Shown here: in pieces, positions 1-5,642 of the stretch | How positions within the stretch are numbered: position 1 is the first letter of the stretch | Layout: each line of letters opens with the position of its first letter | Source of the DNA: Acidimicrobiia bacterium | GTDB lineage: Bacteria; Actinomycetota; Acidimicrobiia; Spongiisociales; UBA5794 | DNA length: 9,715 nt | Reading direction: 5' to 3' | NCBI GenBank assembly: GCA_030599515.1 | Contig: JAUVNV010000081.1 | Location: 1 to 9,715, forward strand | Made by a program: the position numbers and the translations under genes | Notes under the pieces: generated by a model | Databases searched by the model: none | The model's input: only the letters and a program-made list of their open reading frames with translations | Told to the model about the DNA's origin: nothing

Positions 1-10
1 GGCCCGGGCG

Positions 11-38
11 ACAGGTGACAGCCAACAGGTGACAGCCA
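11..38. repeat. Tandem 14-bp direct repeat (two copies)
   Basis: Two exact adjacent copies of ACAGGTGACAGCCA occupy 11-24 and 25-38. They lie just beyond the stop codon of the minus-strand lipoprotein gene. No coding frame or hairpin explains them; a duplication or part of a larger array beyond the window edge is possible. Confidence 0.8.
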
Positions 39-47
39 GAACGGCGG

Positions 48-599
48 TCAGGGTGAGAACGGATGCGGACCTTCGCATGCCCATCCCTCCCCGATGTAGG
101 AGAACCCCCACCGATCCTCAACCAACTCCAGCACAATGATGCGATCGCTCTTGCCATTCGGACCGAGGGATTGCACAGCGTCTGTGAGCACTCGCGCCGC
201 AATGCACTCCCCTGTGTCCCCAATCACAGACACAAGGTCAACAACAACCTCATCGGGACGTGCAACGAACTCCACGCGATCAAGCACGTCCAGGCTTCTT
301 GTCATGTAGGCCTTGTTGGCGAAGAGGGACTTGAAGGCTTCTTTGTCGCCTTCGTAGAGGGCCTGGAGGCGGCGATCTTCGAGATCCTGGAAGATGGCCT
401 CGATCTCGGCGACGCGATCCACGGTCGTCGTGGTGACCGGCATGGTCGTCGCGGTCGTCGGAGGCAGTGTTGTGGTCGCGACCGCAACCGTTGATGCCGA
501 AATCGGGACCGAAGGAGGCGTCGTGGCAGGGGTTCCACTCGAACTGCATCCGACGACAACCAACGCCAGAACGGTCACGAGAACGGGCTTCCCTGCCAT
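48..599 (-). CDS. Putative lipoprotein with Thr/Pro-rich linker and possible NTF2-like domain
   Basis: A 183-residue secreted protein of unknown function, probably anchored to the outer face of the membrane. A short basic N-terminus and hydrophobic stretch (about residues 5-16) end in a lipobox-like VVGC with the lipidated cysteine at 18. Residues 19-60 are a low-complexity Thr/Pro/Val linker. The rest (about 62-183) begins with a helix of the pattern RRLQALYEGDKEAFKSLF, which resembles the opening helices of SnoaL/NTF2-like or DUF4440 domains; that assignment is a guess from pattern. Two cysteines late in the domain could form a disulfide. The ATG at 599 puts the signal peptide at the N-terminus. 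It has no Shine-Dalgarno but has a TATGGT hexamer 6 nt upstream. A longer frame from 668 would place 23 non-signal residues before the lipobox and is less likely; a GTG at 605 is also possible. It is divergent from the membrane protein gene at 728. Confidence 0.8.
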   Translation of the reverse strand: MAGKPVLVTVLALVVVGCSSSGTPATTPPSVPISASTVAVATTTLPPTTATTMPVTTTTVDRVAEIEAIFQDLEDRRLQALYEGDKEAFKSLFANKAYMTRSLDVLDRVEFVARPDEVVVDLVSVIGDTGECIAARVLTDAVQSLGPNGKSDRIIVLELVEDRWGFSYIGEGWACEGPHPFSP

Positions 600-605
600 G
601 GCCAC

Positions 606-611
606 ACCATA
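606..611 (-). promoter_or_regulatory. Candidate -10 element for a leaderless lipoprotein mRNA
   Basis: Reading on the minus strand, TATGGT is followed by 6 nt (GTGGCC) and then the ATG at 599. This matches the TAnnnT -10 pattern, with transcription predicted to begin at or next to the start codon. No convincing -35 is visible. The same spacing recurs at three other genes in the window, which supports the call. Confidence 0.5.
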
Positions 612-727
612 CGGCCTTGAGAAAGTTCCTGATAGAGGAAGGGAAGGGAGTTTTTCCCGAACTGACATTTTCCTCTACCGCGGCTGATCCAATCAGACGA
701 CCGTTGACCGTAGAAAGGAGGCGTGCC

Positions 728-1150
728 ATGTCTTCTGCCCGTGAACGGTGGTACCGAATCCTGTTCTGGGTCGCGGCGGCGTACGACCTGGTTCTCGGTG
801 TCGTGTTTCTGTTCCTCTACCGACCGGCCTTCTCGATGCTCGGCATCGAGGACGCTCTACCGGAGCACACGAGTTTCCTGTCGCTGATCGCGGCGTTCCT
901 GTTCGTCATCGGTGTTGCCTACGTGTTGATCGCTCGAGGCGACCTCGTCAGGAACCGGGACCTCATCGCAGTCGGCGCGCTGTACAAGCTCGCCTACTTC
1001 TCTGTGGCGCTCTGGTACCTGATCGGAGGCGTGTACCCGCACATCGTGTTCTTCGTCGTGTTCGGTCTTGCCGACCTTGCATTCCTCATCGCGATGGCGG
1101 AGTGCTGGTGGCATATCGGTCGACTCGAGGAATCGGGCGGCCCCGCCTGA
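728..1150 (+). CDS. Small four-helix integral membrane protein, unknown function
   Basis: A 140-residue protein that is almost entirely membrane-embedded. Hydrophobic segments lie at about residues 11-31, 47-69, 78-98 and 102-122, with a basic N-terminus (SSARERWYR) and a short acidic/polar tail. Its general shape resembles small bacterial four-helix proteins of the DoxX/DUF4345 kind, but I do not recognise a family-specific motif and propose no function. The start is fixed by a strong Shine-Dalgarno, AGAAAGGAGG at 712-721, 6 nt before the ATG. The reading frame stays open further upstream only because it runs across the lipoprotein gene antisense. Its TGA (1148-1150) directly abuts the stop of the convergent gene, leaving no room for a separate terminator. 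Confidence 0.85.
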   Translation: MSSARERWYRILFWVAAAYDLVLGVVFLFLYRPAFSMLGIEDALPEHTSFLSLIAAFLFVIGVAYVLIARGDLVRNRDLIAVGALYKLAYFSVALWYLIGGVYPHIVFFVVFGLADLAFLIAMAECWWHIGRLEESGGPA

Positions 1151-1636
1151 TCAGATGCCGACGATCACGAGCGCTGCGCCTATGAGGATCAGCGCCAAAT
1201 GCAGGCCCACGAGTACGACCCTCGGCCAGCCGAATGGGTCGTCGAGGATCCGCGGCACGGGGAGCCAGCGGAACCAGAACCACACCCCCAGGAACCCACC
1301 GAGGAGGATTCCCGAGGTGATCAGGAGCCAACCCGTCGCCGTTTCCTCGGGAGCCGTTATCACCATGCCGATCAGCCCGATGGACACGGCACCGGCGGGC
1401 ACGATGAGCGCGTAACGCAGGAGCGGGCGACCGAGGCTCGCGGCCAGCACCGTCGGCATCGAGACCCAGCCGAGAGCGAGCAGCGCCAGGATCCACGCGG
1501 GCGGTTCTTCGAGGAATGCAAGACCCCAGATCACGCCGAGCGCCACGGCGCTGATCGCAACGAGGCGCCGAACCCTGTGCGTGAACAGACGGTCGCCGGT
1601 CAGTTCGATGCCGGATCCGGCGCGACGCGTGCTCAC
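1151..1636 (-). CDS. Five-helix integral membrane protein, unknown function
   Basis: A 161-residue membrane protein. Predicted helices lie at about residues 25-41, 47-67, 73-93, 102-122 and 139-160, with a basic N-terminal tail (STRRAGSG, then RVRR) that suggests a cytoplasmic N-terminus. No known family is recognised. Translation most likely begins at a GTG (1636) whose first bases overlap the TGA of the upstream radical SAM gene (GTGA, 1633-1636), with a GGGAGGG Shine-Dalgarno about 8 nt upstream. This indicates translational coupling and a shared transcript. The frame continues open much further upstream, but that part is antisense-like shadow inside the radical SAM gene. The coupling suggests a functional link, perhaps membrane handling of the radical SAM product, which is inference only. 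Confidence 0.82.
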   Translation of the reverse strand: MSTRRAGSGIELTGDRLFTHRVRRLVAISAVALGVIWGLAFLEEPPAWILALLALGWVSMPTVLAASLGRPLLRYALIVPAGAVSIGLIGMVITAPEETATGWLLITSGILLGGFLGVWFWFRWLPVPRILDDPFGWPRVVLVGLHLALILIGAALVIVGI

Positions 1637-2964
1637 GAGGCCACCCTCCCGTGGAGCCGGCGGGCGGTACCGACCGCCACCTGTCGCTTGAAGCCGGCTC
1701 TGCGACGGTCGGTGCTCTCCTGTGAGTAGATGTACCGTCCGAGATCGACGAGGCCGCTCTCGAGTTGTTGAACGGTCATATTCGCTGGGCGGTAGTTGAC
1801 GTCGAACAACGTGCACAACTCCCACGCTCCGGGTTTGACGATCCGACCCTCGGCGAGAAGCCGCCCGTACAAGGGCGTCCCCGGAAACGGAGTCAGCACG
1901 GTGATCTGCACATCGAACGGATCGGTCTCGTCGACGAAGCGTGTAACGGCGTCGAACACCCCGGGCCCATCCCCGTCCAGTCCGAGGACGAAGCACGCGT
2001 TGAGCGCGACACCGTGTTCCTGGATGGTCGACACCGCTCCCCGATACCGGTCGACCTGGTGGAGCTTCCAGTTCTTCTTCATCTCGATTCCGTCCAGCGC
2101 CACGGGATTCGGGCTCTCGAACCCGACCAGGATCTCCCGACAACCGGCGTCGCTCATCATCGCCAACAGGCCCGGATCTTCGGCGATCGAGACGTCGGTC
2201 TCCGTGAACCACTTCACATCCTGGGCTCCGATCGCAGCGACCAGGTCCCGGGCGTGATGCTTGTTGACGAACGAGTTGTCGTCGGAGAGTTCGACGAACG
2301 GATCCGCCCAGATCTGCTTCATCGCCTCGATCTCCGCTGCAACCTTCTCGACCGGCTTCGTCTTGTACCGGGAGCTGAGCAGTATCGACGAGGCGCAGAA
2401 CTCGCACCGCCAGGGGCATCCCCGCTGTGTCTGAACGGTGAGGCGGTTGTAGCGATCGGGTTCGAGCAGGTCATAGCGGGGTATCGGGGCGTCGGCGAGA
2501 TCGAAGGGATCATCCGATCGGTAGATCTCAGCAGCAGCGCCTGACTCGATGTCGGCAACGACCCGTCGCCACAGCGGCTCGCCTTCGCCGACAACAACAA
2601 CGTCGCAATGCTCGAGCGCCTCGGCGGGCAACACCGTGGCATGGAGGCCGCCGATCACCGTCGTGACGCCCACGGCGCGAAAGCGATCGGAGAGGGTGTA
2701 GCACTCCTTGACCTGAGCGGTGTAGGTAGAGAACGCCACGAAATCGCAGTCGGGGAGCGGGTTCATCTCGGCGATGTCGTCCACCTCGTAGTAGTCGATG
2801 TCGTGGCGGTCGTCGGTGAGGGCCGCAAGTGTCAACAGACCGAGGCTCGGGAGCGACGCGATCGTCGTCCCGCGCTCGACGAACCCGGGAAGACTCAGGC
2901 CAAGGGCGGTCAACTCGGGGTTGTGAGCTCGAACACCCGACATCGCGACGAGGGCAATTCGCAT
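1633..2964 (-). CDS. Radical SAM enzyme with N-terminal B12-binding-type domain
   Basis: A 443-residue enzyme of the cobalamin-type (class B-like) radical SAM group, which commonly performs methylations or related radical chemistry. The N-terminal Rossmann-like part (about 1-150) contains the typical IGGLHATVLPAEAL and VVGEGE stretches of B12-binding-domain radical SAM proteins. It lacks the DxHxxG lower-ligand motif, so any cobalamin would be bound without that histidine. The radical SAM core follows, with CPWRCEFC (Cys183, Cys187, Cys190; CxxxCxxC) ligating a 4Fe-4S cluster, then GFES at 281-284 and LTPFPGTPLY at 357-366. The C-terminal region resembles the extension found in hopanoid methylase-like and BchE-like relatives, but the substrate cannot be read from sequence. 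Two consecutive ATGs exist (2967 and 2964). AGGAGG sits 1 nt before the first and 4 nt before the second, so the second is preferred. It is the first gene of a two-gene operon. Confidence 0.88.
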   Translation of the reverse strand: MRIALVAMSGVRAHNPELTALGLSLPGFVERGTTIASLPSLGLLTLAALTDDRHDIDYYEVDDIAEMNPLPDCDFVAFSTYTAQVKECYTLSDRFRAVGVTTVIGGLHATVLPAEALEHCDVVVVGEGEPLWRRVVADIESGAAAEIYRSDDPFDLADAPIPRYDLLEPDRYNRLTVQTQRGCPWRCEFCASSILLSSRYKTKPVEKVAAEIEAMKQIWADPFVELSDDNSFVNKHHARDLVAAIGAQDVKWFTETDVSIAEDPGLLAMMSDAGCREILVGFESPNPVALDGIEMKKNWKLHQVDRYRGAVSTIQEHGVALNACFVLGLDGDGPGVFDAVTRFVDETDPFDVQITVLTPFPGTPLYGRLLAEGRIVKPGAWELCTLFDVNYRPANMTVQQLESGLVDLGRYIYSQESTDRRRAGFKRQVAVGTARRLHGRVAS

Positions 2965-3072
2965 CATTCCTCCTCTCTCCAAACCTACTGCAATCCACGC
3001 GAACGTCGATAGGGGCTTTCCCCGACTCCTTGTCCCGGAGGGCTGCTCTTGGACACGAAGGGCCATCCGGCC

Positions 3073-3102
3073 GTGACATCTCGCCCGCTCAACGGGCACA
3101 AT
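3073..3102 (+). promoter_or_regulatory. Candidate promoter of the TGS-GTPase gene (leaderless)
   Basis: GTGACA (3073-3078) matches the -35 consensus TTGACA at five of six positions. An 18-nt spacer separates it from CACAAT (3097-3102), which lies exactly 6 nt before the ATG at 3109. No Shine-Dalgarno precedes that ATG, so the transcript probably starts at the start codon. The first base of the -10 departs from TAnnnT. Confidence 0.5.
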
Positions 3103-3108
3103 GGGTTC

Positions 3109-4113
3109 ATGCCGGCGAACCTGACGCCCGACTACAAGAAGGCCGAAGCCGCCTACAAGCGGGCGCGGGACCCGCAGGAGCGCCTCGAGTTGCTCCAGGT
3201 GATGCATCGAACGATCCCGAAGCACAAAGGGACCGAGCACCTCCGAGCTGAGATCAAGACCAAGATCAAGGACTTGAAGGCCGAACTCACGGCACCATCG
3301 AAGGGCGGAGTACGGACCGGACCGGCGACGTTCATCCATCCCGACGGCGCCGCACAGATCGCGATCCTCGGACCGCCCAACACGGGGAAGTCGACCCTGC
3401 ACGCTGCGCTCACCGGATCGCATACGGACATCGGCTCATATCCGTTCACCACGCAGTACCCGGAGCCGGGGATGCTGAACGTCGACGACACCGCGATCCA
3501 GCTCGTCGACCTTCCACCGATCTCGGACCTGCACCCGATTCCCTGGATCGGGAACACGCTCCAATCCGCCGACGGAGCACTCTTCGTCGTGGATCTCGGC
3601 CAGCCGGGTTGCGTCGAGCAGATCGTCTCGGTCCGTGAGATTCTCGAAGAGCGCCGGGTGACCCTCGTCGGAACATGGGACTCGATCCATGCTCCAGACG
3701 ACGATCCGTTCGCAATCCGTCTTCCGGTCCTGCTCGTCGCGAACAAGGCCGACGCGATTCCGGACATCGAGGGTGACCTTGCCGTGTGCCGGGAGCTCGG
3801 CGATCTCCACTTCCCCACCGTCGTCGTGTCGGCGACCACCGGTGAGGGCCTCGACGAGATCGGGTCATGGCTCTTCCGGAACCTCGACATCGTTCGTGTC
3901 TACACGAAGGTGCCGGGGAAGGACCCGGACAAGGACCGCCCGTACACGGTTCGCCACGGGGCCACGGTCGACGATGTCGCCCGGCTCGTGCACCGCGATC
4001 TTGCCGCGTCGTTCCGCCATGCCCGCATCTGGGGTCGCGGCTCGTACGACGGCCAGCAGGTCGGCAAGGACCACGTCGTCGAAGACGGCGACATCCTCGA
4101 AATCCACACCTAA
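3109..4113 (+). CDS. DRG/Obg-like GTPase with C-terminal TGS domain
   Basis: A 334-residue P-loop GTPase of the OBG-HflX superfamily, closest in layout to the DRG branch typical of archaea and eukaryotes, where members act on ribosomes or translation factors. A charged helical N-terminal region (about 8-62, with KHKGTEHLRAEIKTKIKDLK) resembles the DRG N-terminal helices. The G domain shows G1 GPPNTGKST (88-96), the switch I YPFTT (111-115), G4 NKAD (212-215) and G5 SAT (241-243). A TGS domain occupies about 262-333 and ends DGDILEIHT, as TGS domains do. The G3 motif reads DLPP (134-137) instead of DxPG/DxxG, so the glycine that contacts the gamma-phosphate is replaced by proline, which may alter hydrolysis. 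An in-frame ATG at 3049 would add 20 residues without homology; the ATG at 3109 fits the promoter and the protein start better. It is divergent from the radical SAM gene. Confidence 0.88.
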   Translation: MPANLTPDYKKAEAAYKRARDPQERLELLQVMHRTIPKHKGTEHLRAEIKTKIKDLKAELTAPSKGGVRTGPATFIHPDGAAQIAILGPPNTGKSTLHAALTGSHTDIGSYPFTTQYPEPGMLNVDDTAIQLVDLPPISDLHPIPWIGNTLQSADGALFVVDLGQPGCVEQIVSVREILEERRVTLVGTWDSIHAPDDDPFAIRLPVLLVANKADAIPDIEGDLAVCRELGDLHFPTVVVSATTGEGLDEIGSWLFRNLDIVRVYTKVPGKDPDKDRPYTVRHGATVDDVARLVHRDLAASFRHARIWGRGSYDGQQVGKDHVVEDGDILEIHT

Positions 4114-4120
4114 GACGCAT

Positions 4121-4261
4121 ACCCAGGGTTCTCTGCGTCCTATATGGCGCCGACAGCCCGCGGAATAGGAGACCCGGCGAACCGTGGGCTGTCGGCCGCG
4201 TATACGAGGTGGAGAACCCTGGGTTCTCTGCGTCCTATATGGCGCCGTGAGCCCGCGGAAT
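4121..4261. repeat. Cluster of three related palindromic repeat units (direct and inverted)
   Basis: A 46-bp unit at 4121-4166 recurs in direct orientation at 4216-4261 with three mismatches; both copies contain CTCTGCGTCCTATATGGCGC. Between them, 4182-4223 is an inverted copy of 4122-4163, with 34 of 42 positions complementary. The first and second units could therefore fold into one long hairpin with an 18-nt loop (4164-4181). Where the second and third units overlap, GAGAACCC-T-GGGTTCTC (4212-4228) is a perfect palindrome. The order is forward, reverse, forward. It lies 8 bp after the GTPase stop and could act as a REP/BIME-like element, a terminator for that gene or a miniature mobile element remnant. 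Confidence 0.85.
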
Positions 4262-4283
4262 GGCTCGAGGCCCACCTCGCGGC

Positions 4284-4300
4284 TTCATCAAACCTTCACC
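4284..4300 (+). promoter_or_regulatory. Candidate PhoP/OmpR-family operator (11-bp direct repeat)
   Basis: CTTCATC and CTTCACC lie one 11-bp turn apart (TTCATC at 4284-4289, TTCACC at 4295-4300). Streptomyces PHO boxes are 11-bp direct repeats of GTTCACC, and each half here matches at most positions. A third TTCAT occurs at 4318. It lies 64 nt before the secreted-protein start, and the next two genes encode an OmpR-family regulator and its kinase, so control by that system is plausible but unproven. Confidence 0.35.
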
Positions 4301-4363
4301 CTCGCTGCCGGTGATCCTTCATACGACCGCGGTTCCATGTGGGCATCGTCAGAAAGGAACACG

Positions 4364-4891
4364 ATGATCCGCAAGATTGCCCTCGGAGCCGCGACAGCGC
4401 TCCTCGTCGTCGGACTCCCCGTCGCCGCCCTGGGTTTCTCCCAGAGCCTCGACGACGACTACATGCCGAGCGTCACCCCGGAGCCGACCGAGCTCAGCCA
4501 GGAAATGGAGCTCGAAGCCCAGGAGCAGATCGGTACTCCTCCGGAAGATGCCGTCCAGGCTGAGGTCCAGGCGCAGGTCCAGGAACAACAGCGTGTCCAA
4601 GAACACATCGAGACCGGAATCCCCGAAGGCCAGGAACCGATCCAGAACCAGGTGCGCGCCCATGAGCAGGCACAGTCCAACATCCAGGCCAACACCGGCA
4701 CTCAGGCCAACGGCCAGACACAGACTCAGGCTGGAGATGGCGAAACCCAGGGTGTGGCGGCTGCCAATGGTGATGGTCACCGCCACGGACAGAACGACGA
4801 TGCGCCGAAGGGGAACGCCGGAGCCCACCAATCCGGCGACTGCACCAACGATGGTGAATGCACGAATGACGGCGACTGCCCGAACGCCTGA
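4364..4891 (+). CDS. Secreted Gln/Glu-rich low-complexity protein with Cys-Thr-Asn-Asp-Gly repeats
   Basis: A 175-residue exported protein of unknown function. A signal peptide covers residues 1-24 (basic IRK, hydrophobic core, ALG before the likely cleavage site). Residues 30-130 are rich in Gln and Glu (for example QAEVQAQVQEQQRVQEH at about 65-81) and look helical or disordered. A His/Gly/Asn stretch (about 135-158) leads to a C-terminal period-6 repeat with Cys160, Cys166 and Cys172 embedded in GDCTNDGECTNDGDC; the Asp/Asn/Gly content could bind cations such as calcium, which is inference. The ATG at 4364 has an AGAAAGGA Shine-Dalgarno (4351-4358), and in-frame upstream sequence is repeat DNA. 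It lies immediately before the two-component system and behind the candidate operator, so it may be a regulated target or the envelope component whose state the kinase monitors. Confidence 0.8.
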   Translation: MIRKIALGAATALLVVGLPVAALGFSQSLDDDYMPSVTPEPTELSQEMELEAQEQIGTPPEDAVQAEVQAQVQEQQRVQEHIETGIPEGQEPIQNQVRAHEQAQSNIQANTGTQANGQTQTQAGDGETQGVAAANGDGHRHGQNDDAPKGNAGAHQSGDCTNDGECTNDGDCPNA

Positions 4892-4904
4892 TCCCCAGCA
4901 GTAG

Positions 4905-4943
4905 GAAGGGAACGACCCGCACCTTTGGCGAGTCGTTCCCTTC
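4905..4943 (+). terminator. Strong stem-loop between secreted-protein gene and response regulator
   Basis: GAAGGGAACGAC (4905-4916) pairs perfectly over 12 bp with GTCGTTCCCTTC (4932-4943) around a 15-nt loop. It starts 13 bp after the upstream stop codon and would terminate that transcript, although only a short pyrimidine tract follows. The right arm directly abuts the candidate -10 of the response regulator, so as a DNA dyad it could also be a regulator binding site. Confidence 0.6.
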
Positions 4944-4949
4944 TACGAT
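4944..4949 (+). promoter_or_regulatory. Candidate -10 element of the response regulator gene (leaderless)
   Basis: TACGAT fits TAnnnT and is separated by TCCAAC (6 nt) from the ATG at 4956. There is no Shine-Dalgarno, so transcription probably begins at the start codon. No clear -35 is present, which would be expected if an activator is needed. Confidence 0.55.
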
Positions 4950-4955
4950 TCCAAC

Positions 4956-5642
4956 ATGTCACGCATCCTCGTCGTCGACGATGAACCGAAGATCCGGAAG
5001 ATCGTCACCTCGTACCTCCAACAGGAGGGCTTCGAGGTTTCCGAAGCCAAGGACGGCCCATCGGCGGTCGAGATGGCCGAACGGTTCGACCCAGACGTCA
5101 TCATCCTCGACGTGATGCTGCCCGGCTTCGACGGCATCGAAGCACTCCGGCAGATCAGAACGAAGTCAGACGTGTACGTGATCATGCTGACGGCCCGCGG
5201 GGAGGAGACGGACAAACTCATCGGCCTGTCGGTGGGCGCCGACGACTACGTCACGAAGCCGTTCAGCACACGGGAACTCGTCGCACGAGTCAAGGCCGTC
5301 CTGCGACGGGCACGCCGGGGTAGCCATCACGACGCTGATCACATCACAGTCGGATCACTCACGCTGGACAATGGAACCCGGATCGTCACCGTCGACGGAA
5401 CACCCGTCGACCTGACGGCACTCGAATTCGACCTCCTCGGAGCGCTCGCTGCGGCGCCCGGCCGCGTCTACAGCCGCGGACAGCTCATCGAGAAGGTGTG
5501 GGGGTGGGACTTCTTCGGCGACGAGCGTCTCGTCGACGTTCACGTCCGCAAGATCCGGCACAAGATCGGGGACGACCCCGCTGATCCCAGGTTCATCGCG
5601 ACCGTGCGCGGTGTCGGCTACCGGTTCGTGGATCCGTCGTGA
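4956..5642 (+). CDS. OmpR/PhoB-family DNA-binding response regulator
   Basis: A 228-residue two-component response regulator of normal length. The receiver domain (1-118) has the acidic pair Asp8/Asp9, phospho-acceptor Asp52 in IILDVMLPG, Thr79 in MLTAR, Tyr98 and Lys101 in the DDYVTKPF stretch, so all phosphorylation residues are present. The C-terminal winged-helix domain (about 130-228) has the family pattern LTALEFDLL, SRGQLIEKVWG, RLVDVHVRKIRHKIG and TVRGVGYRF. It binds DNA, usually as a head-to-tail dimer on direct repeats, to activate or repress targets. The gene overlaps the histidine kinase by 4 bp (GTGA), so the pair is translationally coupled. The sequence alone does not say whether it is a PhoP, MtrA or other subtype. 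Confidence 0.95.
   Translation: MSRILVVDDEPKIRKIVTSYLQQEGFEVSEAKDGPSAVEMAERFDPDVIILDVMLPGFDGIEALRQIRTKSDVYVIMLTARGEETDKLIGLSVGADDYVTKPFSTRELVARVKAVLRRARRGSHHDADHITVGSLTLDNGTRIVTVDGTPVDLTALEFDLLGALAAAPGRVYSRGQLIEKVWGWDFFGDERLVDVHVRKIRHKIGDDPADPRFIATVRGVGYRFVDPS

Noticed and set aside
704..709. TTGACC as a -35 element for the gene at 728
   Set aside because: A -10 at normal spacing would fall on the start codon, and the gene has a strong Shine-Dalgarno implying a leader that begins further upstream.
1151..2419. Long minus-strand frame extending the membrane protein by 261 residues upstream
   Set aside because: The extension lies wholly within the radical SAM gene, is Arg/Gly-rich shadow sequence, and the GTG at 1636 has a good Shine-Dalgarno and GTGA coupling.
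2965..3423. Minus-strand extension of the radical SAM frame upstream of its start
   Set aside because: It runs antisense through the GTPase gene, is low in family similarity, and the AGGAGG site places the start at 2964 or 2967.
3446..4120. Arg-rich minus-strand frame opposite the GTPase
   Set aside because: Composition is that of a shadow of a GC-rich gene; the sense strand has clear GTPase and TGS motifs.
4121..4261. CRISPR array
   Set aside because: Only two direct copies plus an inverted one, with a 49-nt gap filled by the inverted unit rather than a unique spacer, and no cas genes.
4184..4363. In-frame N-terminal extension of the secreted protein
   Set aside because: It translates the repeat DNA and would bury the signal peptide; the ATG at 4364 has its own ribosome site.
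4494..4962. Minus-strand frames opposite the Gln-rich gene
   Set aside because: Low-complexity antisense of Gln/Glu codons without a ribosome site; the plus-strand product has a coherent signal peptide.
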